The notes beneath the pieces are model-generated. The model was not told the DNA's origin, did not search any database, and saw only the letters and a program-made list of their open reading frames with translations. This document shows positions 1-7,187 of a DNA stretch of 64,000 nt, piece by piece (position 1 is the first letter of the stretch; each line of letters starts with the position of its first letter). The position numbers were made by a program, and so were the translations under genes. The DNA comes from Sulfuricurvum sp. (GTDB taxonomy: Bacteria; Campylobacterota; Campylobacteria; Campylobacterales; Sulfurimonadaceae), in NCBI GenBank assembly GCA_028710885.1, contig JAQTTG010000004.1:208215-272214 (forward strand), given 5' to 3'.

Positions 1-2
1 TA

Positions 3-914
3 GACCGTGAACAAGCTGCATTATACGGACTATCCGTTGTTGATCTCATGGATAATATATCTTCTGCACTAGATGGACGGGCGATCACAAAAATCATAGA
101 ACAAGATAAACGATTCGATCTTGTTGTCCGCTTTCCGGATGACTATCGTAAAAGTATTGAAAATATCAAAGACATCCCTATTATTTTGGATAATGGAGGA
201 ATTATTCCCCTCTCAAAAGTAACTAAAATCTACTATGATACGGGAGCTTCTTTCGTTTATCGTGAAAATTTCAAACGATTTATTCCAATCAAATTTTCTG
301 TTGCATCCAACGATCTCGCAGGAACCGTAGCAAAAGTAAAAGATGCTATCGATACGGTCAATATGCCAGATGGATATATAACTAACCTATCTGGACGATT
401 CGAACAAATGCAATCAGCATTTGGACGTTTAAAAATCATGACTCCCTCAGCAATGTTTTTAATTACCATCGTCCTTTTTATCTATTTTGGATCACTGCGA
501 AATACTATTATTGTCCTTACAGCAGCTTTATTTGCCGTTTTTGGTGGATTGTTTTTCTTATTGATTTGGGGTGAAGCGCTCAGCGTCTCAGCATCTGTCG
601 GATTTATCTCTATTTTAGGAGTCAGTATTCTAAATGCTTCGATCATGGTTACCCATTATCTGCATCTGTTAAAACTCGGGATGACCAAACAGCAAGCGAC
701 ATTACAAACGGCAGATGATAAATTTCGAGCTGTTCTCATGACAGGGTTTACCGCATCCATTGGATTATTACCTGCAGCAGTTTCAACAGGAGTAGGAAGT
801 CAAGTTCAGCGTCCTCTAGCGATTGTTGTAGTTGGGGGAATGCTGCTGGGGACTATGATTCTTTTAATGCTTTTACCACCATTATTGCGTTTTGTTAAAC
901 CAAAAGCATATTAA
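3..914 (+). CDS. Heavy-metal RND efflux pump, C-terminal part (partial)
   Basis: This is the last 303 residues of an inner-membrane RND pump of the CusA/CzcA (heavy-metal efflux) type; the frame is open to the left edge, so the gene starts outside the window. The opening residues (DREQAALYGLSVVDLMD) match the periplasmic docking region of CusA/CzcA proteins. Two hydrophobic blocks follow, about residues 155-225 and 240-300, equal to the last membrane helices. The sequence TGVGSQVQRPLA before the final helices is typical of the metal-exporting branch. It would use proton influx to drive cation export with a periplasmic adaptor and outer-membrane channel, which are not in the window. The metal cannot be told from this fragment. 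Confidence 0.9.
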   Translation, partial: DREQAALYGLSVVDLMDNISSALDGRAITKIIEQDKRFDLVVRFPDDYRKSIENIKDIPIILDNGGIIPLSKVTKIYYDTGASFVYRENFKRFIPIKFSVASNDLAGTVAKVKDAIDTVNMPDGYITNLSGRFEQMQSAFGRLKIMTPSAMFLITIVLFIYFGSLRNTIIVLTAALFAVFGGLFFLLIWGEALSVSASVGFISILGVSILNASIMVTHYLHLLKLGMTKQQATLQTADDKFRAVLMTGFTASIGLLPAAVSTGVGSQVQRPLAIVVVGGMLLGTMILLMLLPPLLRFVKPKAY

Positions 915-934
915 AAGTATCAGATGAAAATGTA

Positions 935-948
935 CCCGCGATTGCGGG
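935..948. terminator. Short GC hairpin between convergent genes
   Basis: CCCGC, a 4-nt loop GATT, and GCGGG form a perfect 5-bp stem in the gap between the convergent RND gene and purH. No clear T-run follows on either strand, so it may be a weak bidirectional terminator. Confidence 0.35.
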
Positions 949-973
949 AACACAATAAAGTAAAATATTATGC

Positions 974-2509
974 TTAGTGAAGGAAGTGACGAACACCCGT
1001 GAAATAGAGAGCCATACCATGCTCATCCGCTGCCGCGATGACTTCCTCATCGCGTACCGAACCGCCCGGCTGAATCACAGTTTTAACACCGGCTCCCGCC
1101 GCCGCGTCGATAGAGTCACGGAACGGAAAGAATGCTTCAGAAGCCAATGCTGAACCGCTGACATCAAGCCCCATCTCTTCGGCTTTGCGCAAGGCACAAC
1201 GCGCCGCGTCGACACGAGAAGTCATACCCATACCGACTGCGACCATCGCCGCGTCTTTGACGTAGACAACACAGTTTGATTTGGTGAGAGAGGCTACTTT
1301 GTAAGCAATCTCCGCGTCTTTCATCGCCGCTTCACTGGCGGTGTGTTTTGTTACCAATTTAGCGTTTGCTACCTCTTCGTGAGTCACTTTGTCCGCATCT
1401 TGGAATACAAATCCGCCGTCGATATGTTTGAAATCGATCGCATCGTTGCTGAGGGTAATACGCTCAGCTCCGTACTCGAAAAGTTTGAGACGTTTTTTCG
1501 GCTCGAATACCGCGCGCGCTTCCTCATCGATAGAGCCTGCAATAATCACTTCGAGGAACATCTCATTCATTTTCTCCGCCAATGCTTTGGTCACGACACC
1601 GTTCACCGCGACAACCCCGCCGAACGCCGAAATTGGATCGCATTTAAGCGCTTCGGTGTACGCATCAAGGAGGTTTTCACGGATCGCAAAACCGCACGGG
1701 TTACCGTGTTTGACGATACAGATCGCATTTTCATCCCCGAATGCCGCTGCGATTTTCACCGCACCGCTGATGTCGGTGAGATTGTTGAAGCTCGCTTCCC
1801 CTTTGAGGGTTTTGAAGTTTTGGCTGAAGAACGCATCAAATTCGTACAATCCGCCCTTTTGATGCGGGTTTTCGCCGTAACGGGTATCCATCACTTTGTT
1901 TCCGACGATGAACTGTTTAGAGCCCATGCCGTTGTTGAAGCGTTTGTTCATATAGTTGGCAATCATCGAATCGTATGCCGCCGTATGCTCATACGCTTTG
2001 ATCATCAAATCACGTCGAAACGCAACTGTATTTTCACCGTTTGCAATCGCATTAAGGACAAGTGAATAATCGCTAGGGTCGGTGAGGATGATAACACTGT
2101 CGAAGTTTTTCGCCGCAGAACGCACCATTGCAGGGCCGCCGATGTCGATGTTTTCAATAATCTCTTCAAAATCGTCCGTTTTCTCAATCGTCGCTTTGAA
2201 CGGATAGAGGTTGACACACACCAAATCGATCGCTTCAACACCGAGTTCTTTGGCTTGGTCAAGGTGTGATTGTTTGTCGCGTCGGTGTAAGATTCCGCCA
2301 TGCACAAAAGGGTTCAATGTTTTTACACGCCCTTCGAAGCACTCAGGGAATTTGGTCACCTCATCGATCTCGATGGCAGACACACCCGCATCCGTGAGCA
2401 TTTTGTACGTTCCGCCCGTAGAGATGATTTGATACTCCAAACCGATCAGAGATTTGGCGAATTCAACGATGTTGCTTTTATCGCTGACACTGAGCAATGC
2501 ACGCTTCAT
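974..2509 (-). CDS. purH: Bifunctional AICAR formyltransferase / IMP cyclohydrolase
   Basis: PurH carries out the last two steps of de novo purine synthesis in the cytosol, formylating AICAR with 10-formyl-THF and closing the ring to IMP. The 511-residue length is normal. The N-terminal MGS-like cyclohydrolase domain (about 1-190) begins [19 protein letters not shown] and has the STGGT loop. The formyltransferase domain contains RYGENPHQ, the KHGNPCG motif with its catalytic Lys-His, and DPISAFGG. The C-terminal [15 protein letters not shown] is also typical. It stands alone, convergent with the RND gene. The start has AAGGA a few bases upstream, and a TACAAT -10 box lies about 45 nt upstream. 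Confidence 0.98.
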   Translation of the reverse strand: MKRALLSVSDKSNIVEFAKSLIGLEYQIISTGGTYKMLTDAGVSAIEIDEVTKFPECFEGRVKTLNPFVHGGILHRRDKQSHLDQAKELGVEAIDLVCVNLYPFKATIEKTDDFEEIIENIDIGGPAMVRSAAKNFDSVIILTDPSDYSLVLNAIANGENTVAFRRDLMIKAYEHTAAYDSMIANYMNKRFNNGMGSKQFIVGNKVMDTRYGENPHQKGGLYEFDAFFSQNFKTLKGEASFNNLTDISGAVKIAAAFGDENAICIVKHGNPCGFAIRENLLDAYTEALKCDPISAFGGVVAVNGVVTKALAEKMNEMFLEVIIAGSIDEEARAVFEPKKRLKLFEYGAERITLSNDAIDFKHIDGGFVFQDADKVTHEEVANAKLVTKHTASEAAMKDAEIAYKVASLTKSNCVVYVKDAAMVAVGMGMTSRVDAARCALRKAEEMGLDVSGSALASEAFFPFRDSIDAAAGAGVKTVIQPGGSVRDEEVIAAADEHGMALYFTGVRHFLH

Positions 2510-2553
2510 GCAGTTCCTTTTGTTGGGTCATGCGCCCATAAATTAATGGTGGA

Positions 2554-2559
2554 ATTGTA
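2554..2559 (-). promoter_or_regulatory. Candidate -10 box for purH
   Basis: TACAAT read on the minus strand, about 45 nt before the purH start. No convincing -35 is seen, which is usual in Campylobacterota. Confidence 0.4.
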
Positions 2560-2636
2560 CCAAATGGTGGTTTAGGGGAAGGTAAAGTTTCCATAGACTT
2601 CTACCTCTAACAGAGAAAAGCATAAAATTTTGCTGA

Positions 2637-3011
2637 TTAATGGCAGGCAGCTGCTGCTCCATCAGAAATAGCCCTTTCATAAGTTTCTTCACTAAAACCT
2701 GGGTTATTTGTCATTAACTCGTTTCGAGCTTTTTCATATCGTTCTCTAGTCACTACTTCTTTTCGGTGACAGTTTTCAACTAAGGCATCACCAACATCCC
2801 AATTACTCGCTAACAATTTTTTTGAACGATCAAGCCAGTCTTGAACCTCAGATTGAGACACTGTGTTAAAAACCTCAAAAGGGTCAATTTGATTATTTCT
2901 ATTAATATCATTGTAATAATAAATCTGAAATACTCCATCCGCTAAATTCACAGACAATGCTCTATCAATTTTTTTCTGTCTTTGTTGTTCACTATATTCA
3001 ATATCAGTCAT
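2637..3011 (-). CDS. Small protein with one EF-hand-like loop, unknown function
   Basis: I do not recognise this 124-residue protein. An upstream in-frame TTG (3029) would add six residues, but AAGGA lies 8 nt before the ATG at 3011, so the ATG is preferred. No signal peptide or membrane segment is visible; the N-terminus is charged (EQQRQKKIDRA). Residues 35-46 read DINRNNQIDPFE, which fits the EF-hand calcium loop (acidic/Asn at 1, 3, 5, Gln at 7, Ile at 8, Asp at 9, Glu at 12). The rest is probably helical. One cysteine sits in ENCHRKE, and the protein ends AAAACH. It is monocistronic between purH and the small-RNA region. Calcium binding is an inference from the motif. Confidence 0.7.
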   Translation of the reverse strand: MTDIEYSEQQRQKKIDRALSVNLADGVFQIYYYNDINRNNQIDPFEVFNTVSQSEVQDWLDRSKKLLASNWDVGDALVENCHRKEVVTRERYEKARNELMTNNPGFSEETYERAISDGAAAACH

Positions 3012-3118
3012 TAAATCGTTCCTTTTCAAATATCATATTTTTCAACTATTATGATTATACACTCTTGAGAAAAAATCTACCAATTTTTGACCTATTTTCA
3101 TTCATCCAATAGATTTCG

Positions 3119-3127
3119 TGTTATAAT
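3119..3127 (+). promoter_or_regulatory. Extended -10 promoter for the small RNA
   Basis: TGTTATAAT is a perfect extended -10 (TG-N-TATAAT). Transcription should start near 3134, at the left arm of the inverted repeat. No good -35 is seen. This is one of the clearest -10 elements in the window, although no annotated-size gene follows within 200 nt. Confidence 0.65.
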
Positions 3128-3133
3128 TTCTCC

Positions 3134-3211
3134 GCTAACACACTTATCTATACGTTCAATGGAGCGGCACTTTGAGGTCGAGGGAGTAATTACCCCTCGG
3201 CCTTTTTTTTT
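3134..3211 (+). ncRNA. Candidate small antisense-type RNA (about 78 nt)
   Basis: A strong extended -10 (3119-3127) and a strong intrinsic terminator (3176-3211) delimit a transcript of about 78 nt with no credible reading frame. Its first 24 nt are complementary to the region before and just after the start codon of the 19-residue peptide encoded directly downstream. This is what a type I antitoxin RNA would look like: a 5-prime seed region plus a terminator stem. It is not a recognisable tmRNA, SRP RNA, 6S or RNase P RNA. The transcript ends and antitoxin role are inferred. It could instead be a 5-prime leader with an attenuator. Confidence 0.55.
3176..3211 (+). terminator. Strong rho-independent terminator
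   Basis: GGTCGAGGG (3176-3184) pairs with CCCTCGGCC (3194-3202), one pair being G-U. That gives a 9-bp stem and 9-nt loop, followed at once by nine T residues (3203-3211). Confidence 0.9.
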
Positions 3212-3244
3212 GCCCTCCAAAGAATGTATAGATAGGGGGTCTTT

Positions 3245-3304
3245 ATGGATAAGATAGTGTTAGCGCTCTTTCTTATGTGCCTTTTTGCACCTATGCTCAA
3301 TTGA
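3245..3304 (+). CDS. 19-residue hydrophobic peptide, type I toxin-like
   Basis: The frame encodes MDKIVLALFLMCLFAPMLN and stops with TGA. A charged N-terminus (D, K) followed by one hydrophobic stretch, at 19 residues, resembles the Ibs family of membrane-toxic peptides (18-19 residues). AGGGGG lies 6 nt before the ATG and is a good ribosome site. The initiation region is complementary to the 5-prime end of the upstream small RNA, and a 9-bp hairpin follows the stop codon. No clear promoter of its own is seen (TATAGA at 3228 would leave almost no leader), so read-through from 3119 is possible. Homology to Ibs cannot be shown at this length. The alternative is a leader peptide for the glycosylase gene downstream. 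Confidence 0.5.
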   Translation: MDKIVLALFLMCLFAPMLN

Positions 3305-3309
3305 GTATA

Positions 3310-3332
3310 GCCAAGGGGTTTGTCCCCTTGGC
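3310..3332 (+). terminator. Hairpin after the small peptide gene
   Basis: GCCAAGGGG (3310-3318), loop TTTGT, and CCCCTTGGC (3324-3332) form a perfect 9-bp stem six bases after the peptide's stop. There is no T-run, so it may stabilise the 3-prime end of the peptide mRNA or only partly terminate before the glycosylase gene. Confidence 0.5.
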
Positions 3333-3354
3333 CCCCAATTAAGGAAGCTATATT

Positions 3355-3849
3355 ATGCAAACATACACCCACCCCTTTGCCCCTATCCTCGATGCCAATA
3401 CCCGCATCCTATTTCTCGGGAGCTTTCCGAGCATCGCATCATTTGAACAAGCTTTTTATTATGCCCATCCGCGCAACGCATTTTGGCCGATCATGGAGTC
3501 GATATTTGGAGAGATACTCGAATTCAACGAAGCAAAAAGACTCTTTTGTCTCGAAAAGGGGATCGGGCTGTGGGATGTGATCGGCAGCTGTGAGCGGAGC
3601 AATTCGAGCGATACCAATCTCAAAAACTGTATCCCAAACGATTTTCAAAAACTTTTAAAAGACTATCCTAACATCAAAGCACTCGGTTTTACTGGGAAAA
3701 AAAGCCATGATCTTTTTCAAAAATATTTCAAGGATTTGGAAGTTGAAAAGGTATTGCTCCCCTCCACTTCACCCGCCCATGCAGCCATGAAAAAAGAGGA
3801 AAAGGCAAAATTTTATAAAGGCTTTTTAGACAAGTTTTTAACTGTTTAA
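3355..3849 (+). CDS. Hypoxanthine-DNA glycosylase (UDG family 6)
   Basis: This 164-residue cytosolic protein fits the DNA-deoxyinosine glycosylase branch of the uracil-DNA glycosylase superfamily, which removes hypoxanthine formed by adenine deamination. Visible family signatures are the active-site strand LFLGSFPSIAS (about 17-27), then FYYAHPRNAFWPIM, GLWDVIGSCERSNSSD and the C-terminal LPSTSPAHA loop. The family usually has about 160-170 residues. It begins with AAGGAA upstream of the ATG, downstream of the small-RNA/peptide region, and its 3-prime end overlaps the convergent dacA gene by 12 nt. Assignment to the family is firm; exact base preference is from family knowledge. Confidence 0.88.
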   Translation: MQTYTHPFAPILDANTRILFLGSFPSIASFEQAFYYAHPRNAFWPIMESIFGEILEFNEAKRLFCLEKGIGLWDVIGSCERSNSSDTNLKNCIPNDFQKLLKDYPNIKALGFTGKKSHDLFQKYFKDLEVEKVLLPSTSPAHAAMKKEEKAKFYKGFLDKFLTV

Positions 3850-4638
3850 TACCTGCTCAAAAATATTTTTAGCCGTCTTCCAGCGATCCTCTTTGGCATG
3901 CATCATCACAATTAAACAGTCTTTCCCATCTTTTTTCGCCCGTGCGATCAAACATGCTCCGGCTTTAGAGGTATACCCTGTTTTAATTCCTACGGCATAT
4001 TCGTAACGATTCAATAATCGATTATGGGTATAAACAAAAAACTTTTTATGATTATTTTGTGAATAATAGGTATATTGATTGATTTTGCTTATCTCATTAA
4101 ACTTTTTATTTTTAATCGCATATTCTGCCATTTTCATAAGATCTCTCGGAGTTGAATAGTGATTCTCTTCGTCAAAACCGCATGGATTCATAAAATGAGT
4201 ATGATTCATCCCTATTTTTTTGGCTTTCGCATTCATCATCTCTATAAAATGCTCTTTTGTCCCGCCTACAGCTATCGCAATTCCCATCGCTGCATCATTA
4301 TCAGATTGGATCATTGCCGCTTTAATTAAATCTTCCATAATGATTTGATCACCTTTTTTATATCCAGCGATGGTAGGTTCTACTTTCATCATCTCTTTAG
4401 TGATCGTCACTGTTTTATTTAAATGTCCCTGATCCATTGCAACCAAAACCGTCATCACTTTGGTAAGGCTTGCCGGATGAAGCTCTTTGTACGCATCTTT
4501 CGAGTACAACATCTCATGCGATGATATATCTTTTACCATCAATGCACCAACATCCAATTTATTAAGTTCTTGTTTATTAATGCCAGCAAATAAACCGAGT
4601 GAAACCACCATGCATATTCCTGCAATTTTTATCATCAT
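3838..4638 (-). CDS. dacA: D-alanyl-D-alanine carboxypeptidase (PBP S11, DacA type)
   Basis: A low-molecular-weight penicillin-binding protein that trims the terminal D-Ala from peptidoglycan stem peptides in the periplasm. The three active-site motifs are present: SLTK (nucleophile Ser and Lys) in HPASLTKVMTVLV, SDN in MIQSDNDAAMGIA, and KTG in VGIKTGYTSKAG. An N-terminal hydrophobic stretch (about residues 2-18) is a signal peptide. At 266 residues it holds the catalytic domain but seems to lack the C-terminal beta domain and amphipathic anchor of E. coli PBP5, so it may be soluble in the periplasm. It is monocistronic. Confidence 0.93.
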   Translation of the reverse strand: MMIKIAGICMVVSLGLFAGINKQELNKLDVGALMVKDISSHEMLYSKDAYKELHPASLTKVMTVLVAMDQGHLNKTVTITKEMMKVEPTIAGYKKGDQIIMEDLIKAAMIQSDNDAAMGIAIAVGGTKEHFIEMMNAKAKKIGMNHTHFMNPCGFDEENHYSTPRDLMKMAEYAIKNKKFNEISKINQYTYYSQNNHKKFFVYTHNRLLNRYEYAVGIKTGYTSKAGACLIARAKKDGKDCLIVMMHAKEDRWKTAKNIFEQVLNS

Positions 4639-4703
4639 ATATCATCCTCTTAAATACACTAAGTAGATGATTGAAGCAAACAGTATGCCACTTCACAAAC
4701 TAC

Positions 4704-4718
4704 CTTGAGTAATTCAAG
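4704..4718 (+). promoter_or_regulatory. Candidate operator palindrome
   Basis: CTTGA-GTAAT-TCAAG is a perfect 5+5 inverted repeat about 22 nt before the -10 box of the His/Cys-rich gene and TonB receptor, at a position suited to a regulator site. The regulator is unknown. Confidence 0.35.
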
Positions 4719-4739
4719 TATTCATCTAAAGCGATATGG

Positions 4740-4745
4740 TAAAAT
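4740..4745 (+). promoter_or_regulatory. Candidate -10 box for the metal-receptor pair
   Basis: TAAAAT with an AT-rich upstream region. It predicts a start near 4752 and a short leader made mostly of the G8 tract. Confidence 0.4.
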
Positions 4746-4758
4746 TCGCAAAATTACA

Positions 4759-4766
4759 GGGGGGGG
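4759..4766 (+). repeat. G8 homopolymer abutting a start codon
   Basis: Eight consecutive G residues end directly at the ATG of the small gene at 4767. The tract supplies the only Shine-Dalgarno-like sequence. Tracts of eight or more G are contingency loci in Campylobacter, but here the tract is outside the coding frame and would change leader spacing only. Confidence 0.8.
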
Positions 4767-5027
4767 ATGATGCGACGCTTTCGACGATTGTTTGCATTTA
4801 TATTCATCCTCTCTATTTTCGCAGGTATTGCACATGAGCTAAGCCATGCACATCATGAAGGTGACTTTTGTGAAGTGTGTGTCCTCGCCCATGCTCCGGC
4901 ATTGATCGATGATGCACCTATTTTACCTCTCATCACTCAAACATTTGAGCCTTTTTCTTCACCCCAACTGCCTCATCCAATCGCACTTGTAATTCAAAGC
5001 CGTAATCGTTCTCCTCCTCTCATCTAA
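4767..5027 (+). CDS. Small His/Cys-rich membrane-anchored protein (DUF2946-like)
   Basis: An 86-residue protein with an arginine-rich start (MMRRFRRL), one hydrophobic segment (about residues 8-22), then a metal-ligand-rich stretch HELSHAHHEGDFCEVCVLAH (H23, H27, H29, H30, C35, C38, H42) and a Pro-rich tail. The pattern of one membrane segment followed by CxxCxxAHAP resembles DUF2946-type small proteins often found beside TonB receptors for metals, so metal sensing or handling in the periplasm is an inference. It lies 57 nt upstream of the TonB receptor, probably cotranscribed. Two consecutive ATG codons (4767 and 4770) directly follow the G8 tract; either could be used. Confidence 0.7.
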   Translation: MMRRFRRLFAFIFILSIFAGIAHELSHAHHEGDFCEVCVLAHAPALIDDAPILPLITQTFEPFSSPQLPHPIALVIQSRNRSPPLI

Positions 5028-5084
5028 CCCTTTTTACTTTTAAATAACAAACCATTACAATCATTTAATTCTCAGGATATTTAT

Positions 5085-7163
5085 ATGAAAAAAACTATTT
5101 CCATCGTTGCATGCACAGCAATATATACTCTCGCAACCGCCAATGATATTCATTTGGAGGCGATCACGATCGATGATGCACAAACACCGACAATCCAACA
5201 AAAAGGATCGCTCAAAGATCTGGTTGGAAAAACCGAAGTAATCGATAAAACGCAAATCGAACAAACGCAATCAGCTACCCTCTCAGAAGCGATCAGCCAT
5301 CAAGCAGGTATCAATGTTACTACCGGCTGTTCTATCTGTGGTCTCAAACGAGTACAGATCAACGGTCTAAAAGGAGAACACACTACTGTATTGATTGACG
5401 GTGTTCCATTCAACTCCACTGTATCAAGCTTTTATGGGATGGATGCCATTGGAACTTCTGATATCGAAAACATTGAAATTGCACGAGGAGCAGGAGCTTC
5501 ACTCATTGCACCCGAAGCAATCGGAGGAACTATCAATATCATTCCGCGCAAACCACACAAAACAGGTATCGAGGTTGATACTTCCATGGGAACACTAGGA
5601 ACCAAAAATTATTCCCTCCTCGGAGAAACTATGAGTGCCGATCACAAAACAGGCATTCTTATCTCAACGTCTTACCATGCACAAGATCAGGTCGATAATG
5701 ACCATAATGGTATCAGCGAATCTCCCTCTATGGAGAATCAATCACTCTCTTTGATGCTGACACATGAAATTTCTCCATACGATTCATTGGAATTTCGAGC
5801 CGCCCATTTCACCTCCAATGTTTTTGGAGGAACCATGGTCTCGGAAAGTGCAGCGACAGCTAGCTATGATCCGAATATTAATAATACTTCGTATATAGGA
5901 GGGAATGTTAACAATACCTACATAGGTCAACCGATGCAAATGCTGGAGAGAATCAATACCACCCGCGATGAACTCTATTTCAAAGAGCATCATGTACTCA
6001 ATGGCTCTATGAATCTGCATACTACCCTCGCTTTTTCCCAACAAATACAAGACTCTATCTATGAAGGAGCTGATTATAAGAATACCGATAAAACCTATTT
6101 TGGCGATCTAAAAATTGATCATGCTCTCAATAACAACCATTTTCTAACTTACGGTACTGATGCCAAAATCGAAACAGCACGTTCTCAATCAAAAGTCTAC
6201 TTTGACACACTCGGAATGGATAAAGACGATTTTGATTATCGAGCACTTGGAATTTATGGACAAGATGAATGGATTATTGATGGCAAAAATGAGTTAACAT
6301 TAGCTATGAGAGGGACTAATATCACAACAAATTGGCTGGCAAAAACAGCTCAAGGCAATGAGATTGATAAAACTCTTCTTGTTCCACGATTATTGTTTCG
6401 ACACAATCATACCAATGATCTTACTTCACGATTTAGCACAGGGATGGGATACCGTTCACCCCTGACTTTTTTCGAGTCTGAGCATGGATTACTCGATAGT
6501 GGTTTCAATATGGCAATTACTGCATTAGAAAAATCATATGGAGCAAATTACGCACTTTCATATGAGGCAAACGGACTAACCGTAACGGCATCTGCCGCCT
6601 ATACCAAAGTAAATAATCTCGCCTATATTGATACATCCGCCGCAACCCCAACCCTTCGTAATACAACCGATGTTGTAAATATAAAAAACGGTGATATCGC
6701 AATTGGGTATTCAATCAATGACAATCTGATCCTATCAGGAGGATATGAACTCTATCACTACGATGATGCGTATAAATCTCATCTCTCCCTCGCCGCGATC
6801 GAGCAACGTGCTAGATTTGGTATAGATTACGATAGTAATGGATGGGACTTTTTTACTGAAGCGACATGGGTTGGAGCACGTGATCTCACCCCTTATGGAT
6901 ATGCAAATCGTTACAATGACACTGCCCTTTCCTCAACTAAATATACAACTGCTCCGGCATACACAACCGTTGATTTAAAACTTTCAAAAGAGATCAGCAA
7001 AAACTTTACGATGTATGCAGGGGCTAAAAACCTTTTTAACTACACTCAAACCTCTATTGAATCACCTCTATTTTATGATGCATCCGGAGGATTTAATACA
7101 TCCCATGTCTGGGGACCTTTACGTGGACGAACTCTATATGCCGGAATTAAAGCAGTATTTTGA
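5085..7163 (+). CDS. TonB-dependent outer-membrane receptor with CxxC plug loop
   Basis: A 692-residue receptor: signal peptide (1-19, cut near TLATA-ND), plug domain about 45-155, then a 22-strand-type beta-barrel ending in aromatic-terminated strands (LYAGIKAVF). The plug has GLKRVQINGLKGEHTTVLID and IARGAGASLIAPEAIGGTINI, as in FepA/BtuB-like receptors. An unusual feature is the CSIC pair (C82, C85) just before VQINGL; similar cysteine pairs occur in some receptors that I associate with metal uptake. With the His/Cys-rich protein upstream, a metal or metal complex is the best guess for substrate, but no typical siderophore or cobalamin genes are near. A ribosome site (AGGA) lies ahead of the ATG. 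Confidence 0.9.
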   Translation: MKKTISIVACTAIYTLATANDIHLEAITIDDAQTPTIQQKGSLKDLVGKTEVIDKTQIEQTQSATLSEAISHQAGINVTTGCSICGLKRVQINGLKGEHTTVLIDGVPFNSTVSSFYGMDAIGTSDIENIEIARGAGASLIAPEAIGGTINIIPRKPHKTGIEVDTSMGTLGTKNYSLLGETMSADHKTGILISTSYHAQDQVDNDHNGISESPSMENQSLSLMLTHEISPYDSLEFRAAHFTSNVFGGTMVSESAATASYDPNINNTSYIGGNVNNTYIGQPMQMLERINTTRDELYFKEHHVLNGSMNLHTTLAFSQQIQDSIYEGADYKNTDKTYFGDLKIDHALNNNHFLTYGTDAKIETARSQSKVYFDTLGMDKDDFDYRALGIYGQDEWIIDGKNELTLAMRGTNITTNWLAKTAQGNEIDKTLLVPRLLFRHNHTNDLTSRFSTGMGYRSPLTFFESEHGLLDSGFNMAITALEKSYGANYALSYEANGLTVTASAAYTKVNNLAYIDTSAATPTLRNTTDVVNIKNGDIAIGYSINDNLILSGGYELYHYDDAYKSHLSLAAIEQRARFGIDYDSNGWDFFTEATWVGARDLTPYGYANRYNDTALSSTKYTTAPAYTTVDLKLSKEISKNFTMYAGAKNLFNYTQTSIESPLFYDASGGFNTSHVWGPLRGRTLYAGIKAVF

Positions 7164-7176
7164 AATTTATCTGCGT

Positions 7177-7182
7177 TATAAT
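7177..7182 (+). promoter_or_regulatory. Consensus -10 box five bases before an ATG
   Basis: TATAAT precedes the ATG at 7188 by only 5 nt, so initiation would fall on or next to the start codon and give a leaderless mRNA. There is no good Shine-Dalgarno sequence. Read-through from the receptor gene is the alternative. Confidence 0.5.
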
Positions 7183-7187
7183 AGAGT

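Larger units (their letters stand above)
3133..3265. repeat. Interrupted inverted repeat linking sRNA and peptide start
   Basis: The left arm is 3133-3157. Its outer half (CGCTAACAC, 3133-3141) is perfectly complementary to GTGTTAGCG (3257-3265) inside the peptide gene. Its inner half (TATCTATACGTTC, 3145-3157) is complementary at 12 of 13 positions to GAATGTATAGATA (3222-3234) just before the peptide's G-rich ribosome site. GATAAG at 3248-3253 also pairs with the middle of the left arm. The arms thus bracket the peptide's ribosome site and ATG. A CTC triplet flanks both outer ends (3130-3132 and 3266-3268), so a tiny mobile element is a less favoured alternative. Confidence 0.7.

Noticed and set aside
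1343..2065. 240-residue open frame on the plus strand inside purH
   Set aside because: It lies antisense to a fully conserved purH and has no recognisable domain or ribosome site; a shadow frame.
3190..3372. 60-residue minus-strand frame across the small-RNA region
   Set aside because: It reads through the terminator and inverted repeat in antisense, has no family likeness and no promoter.
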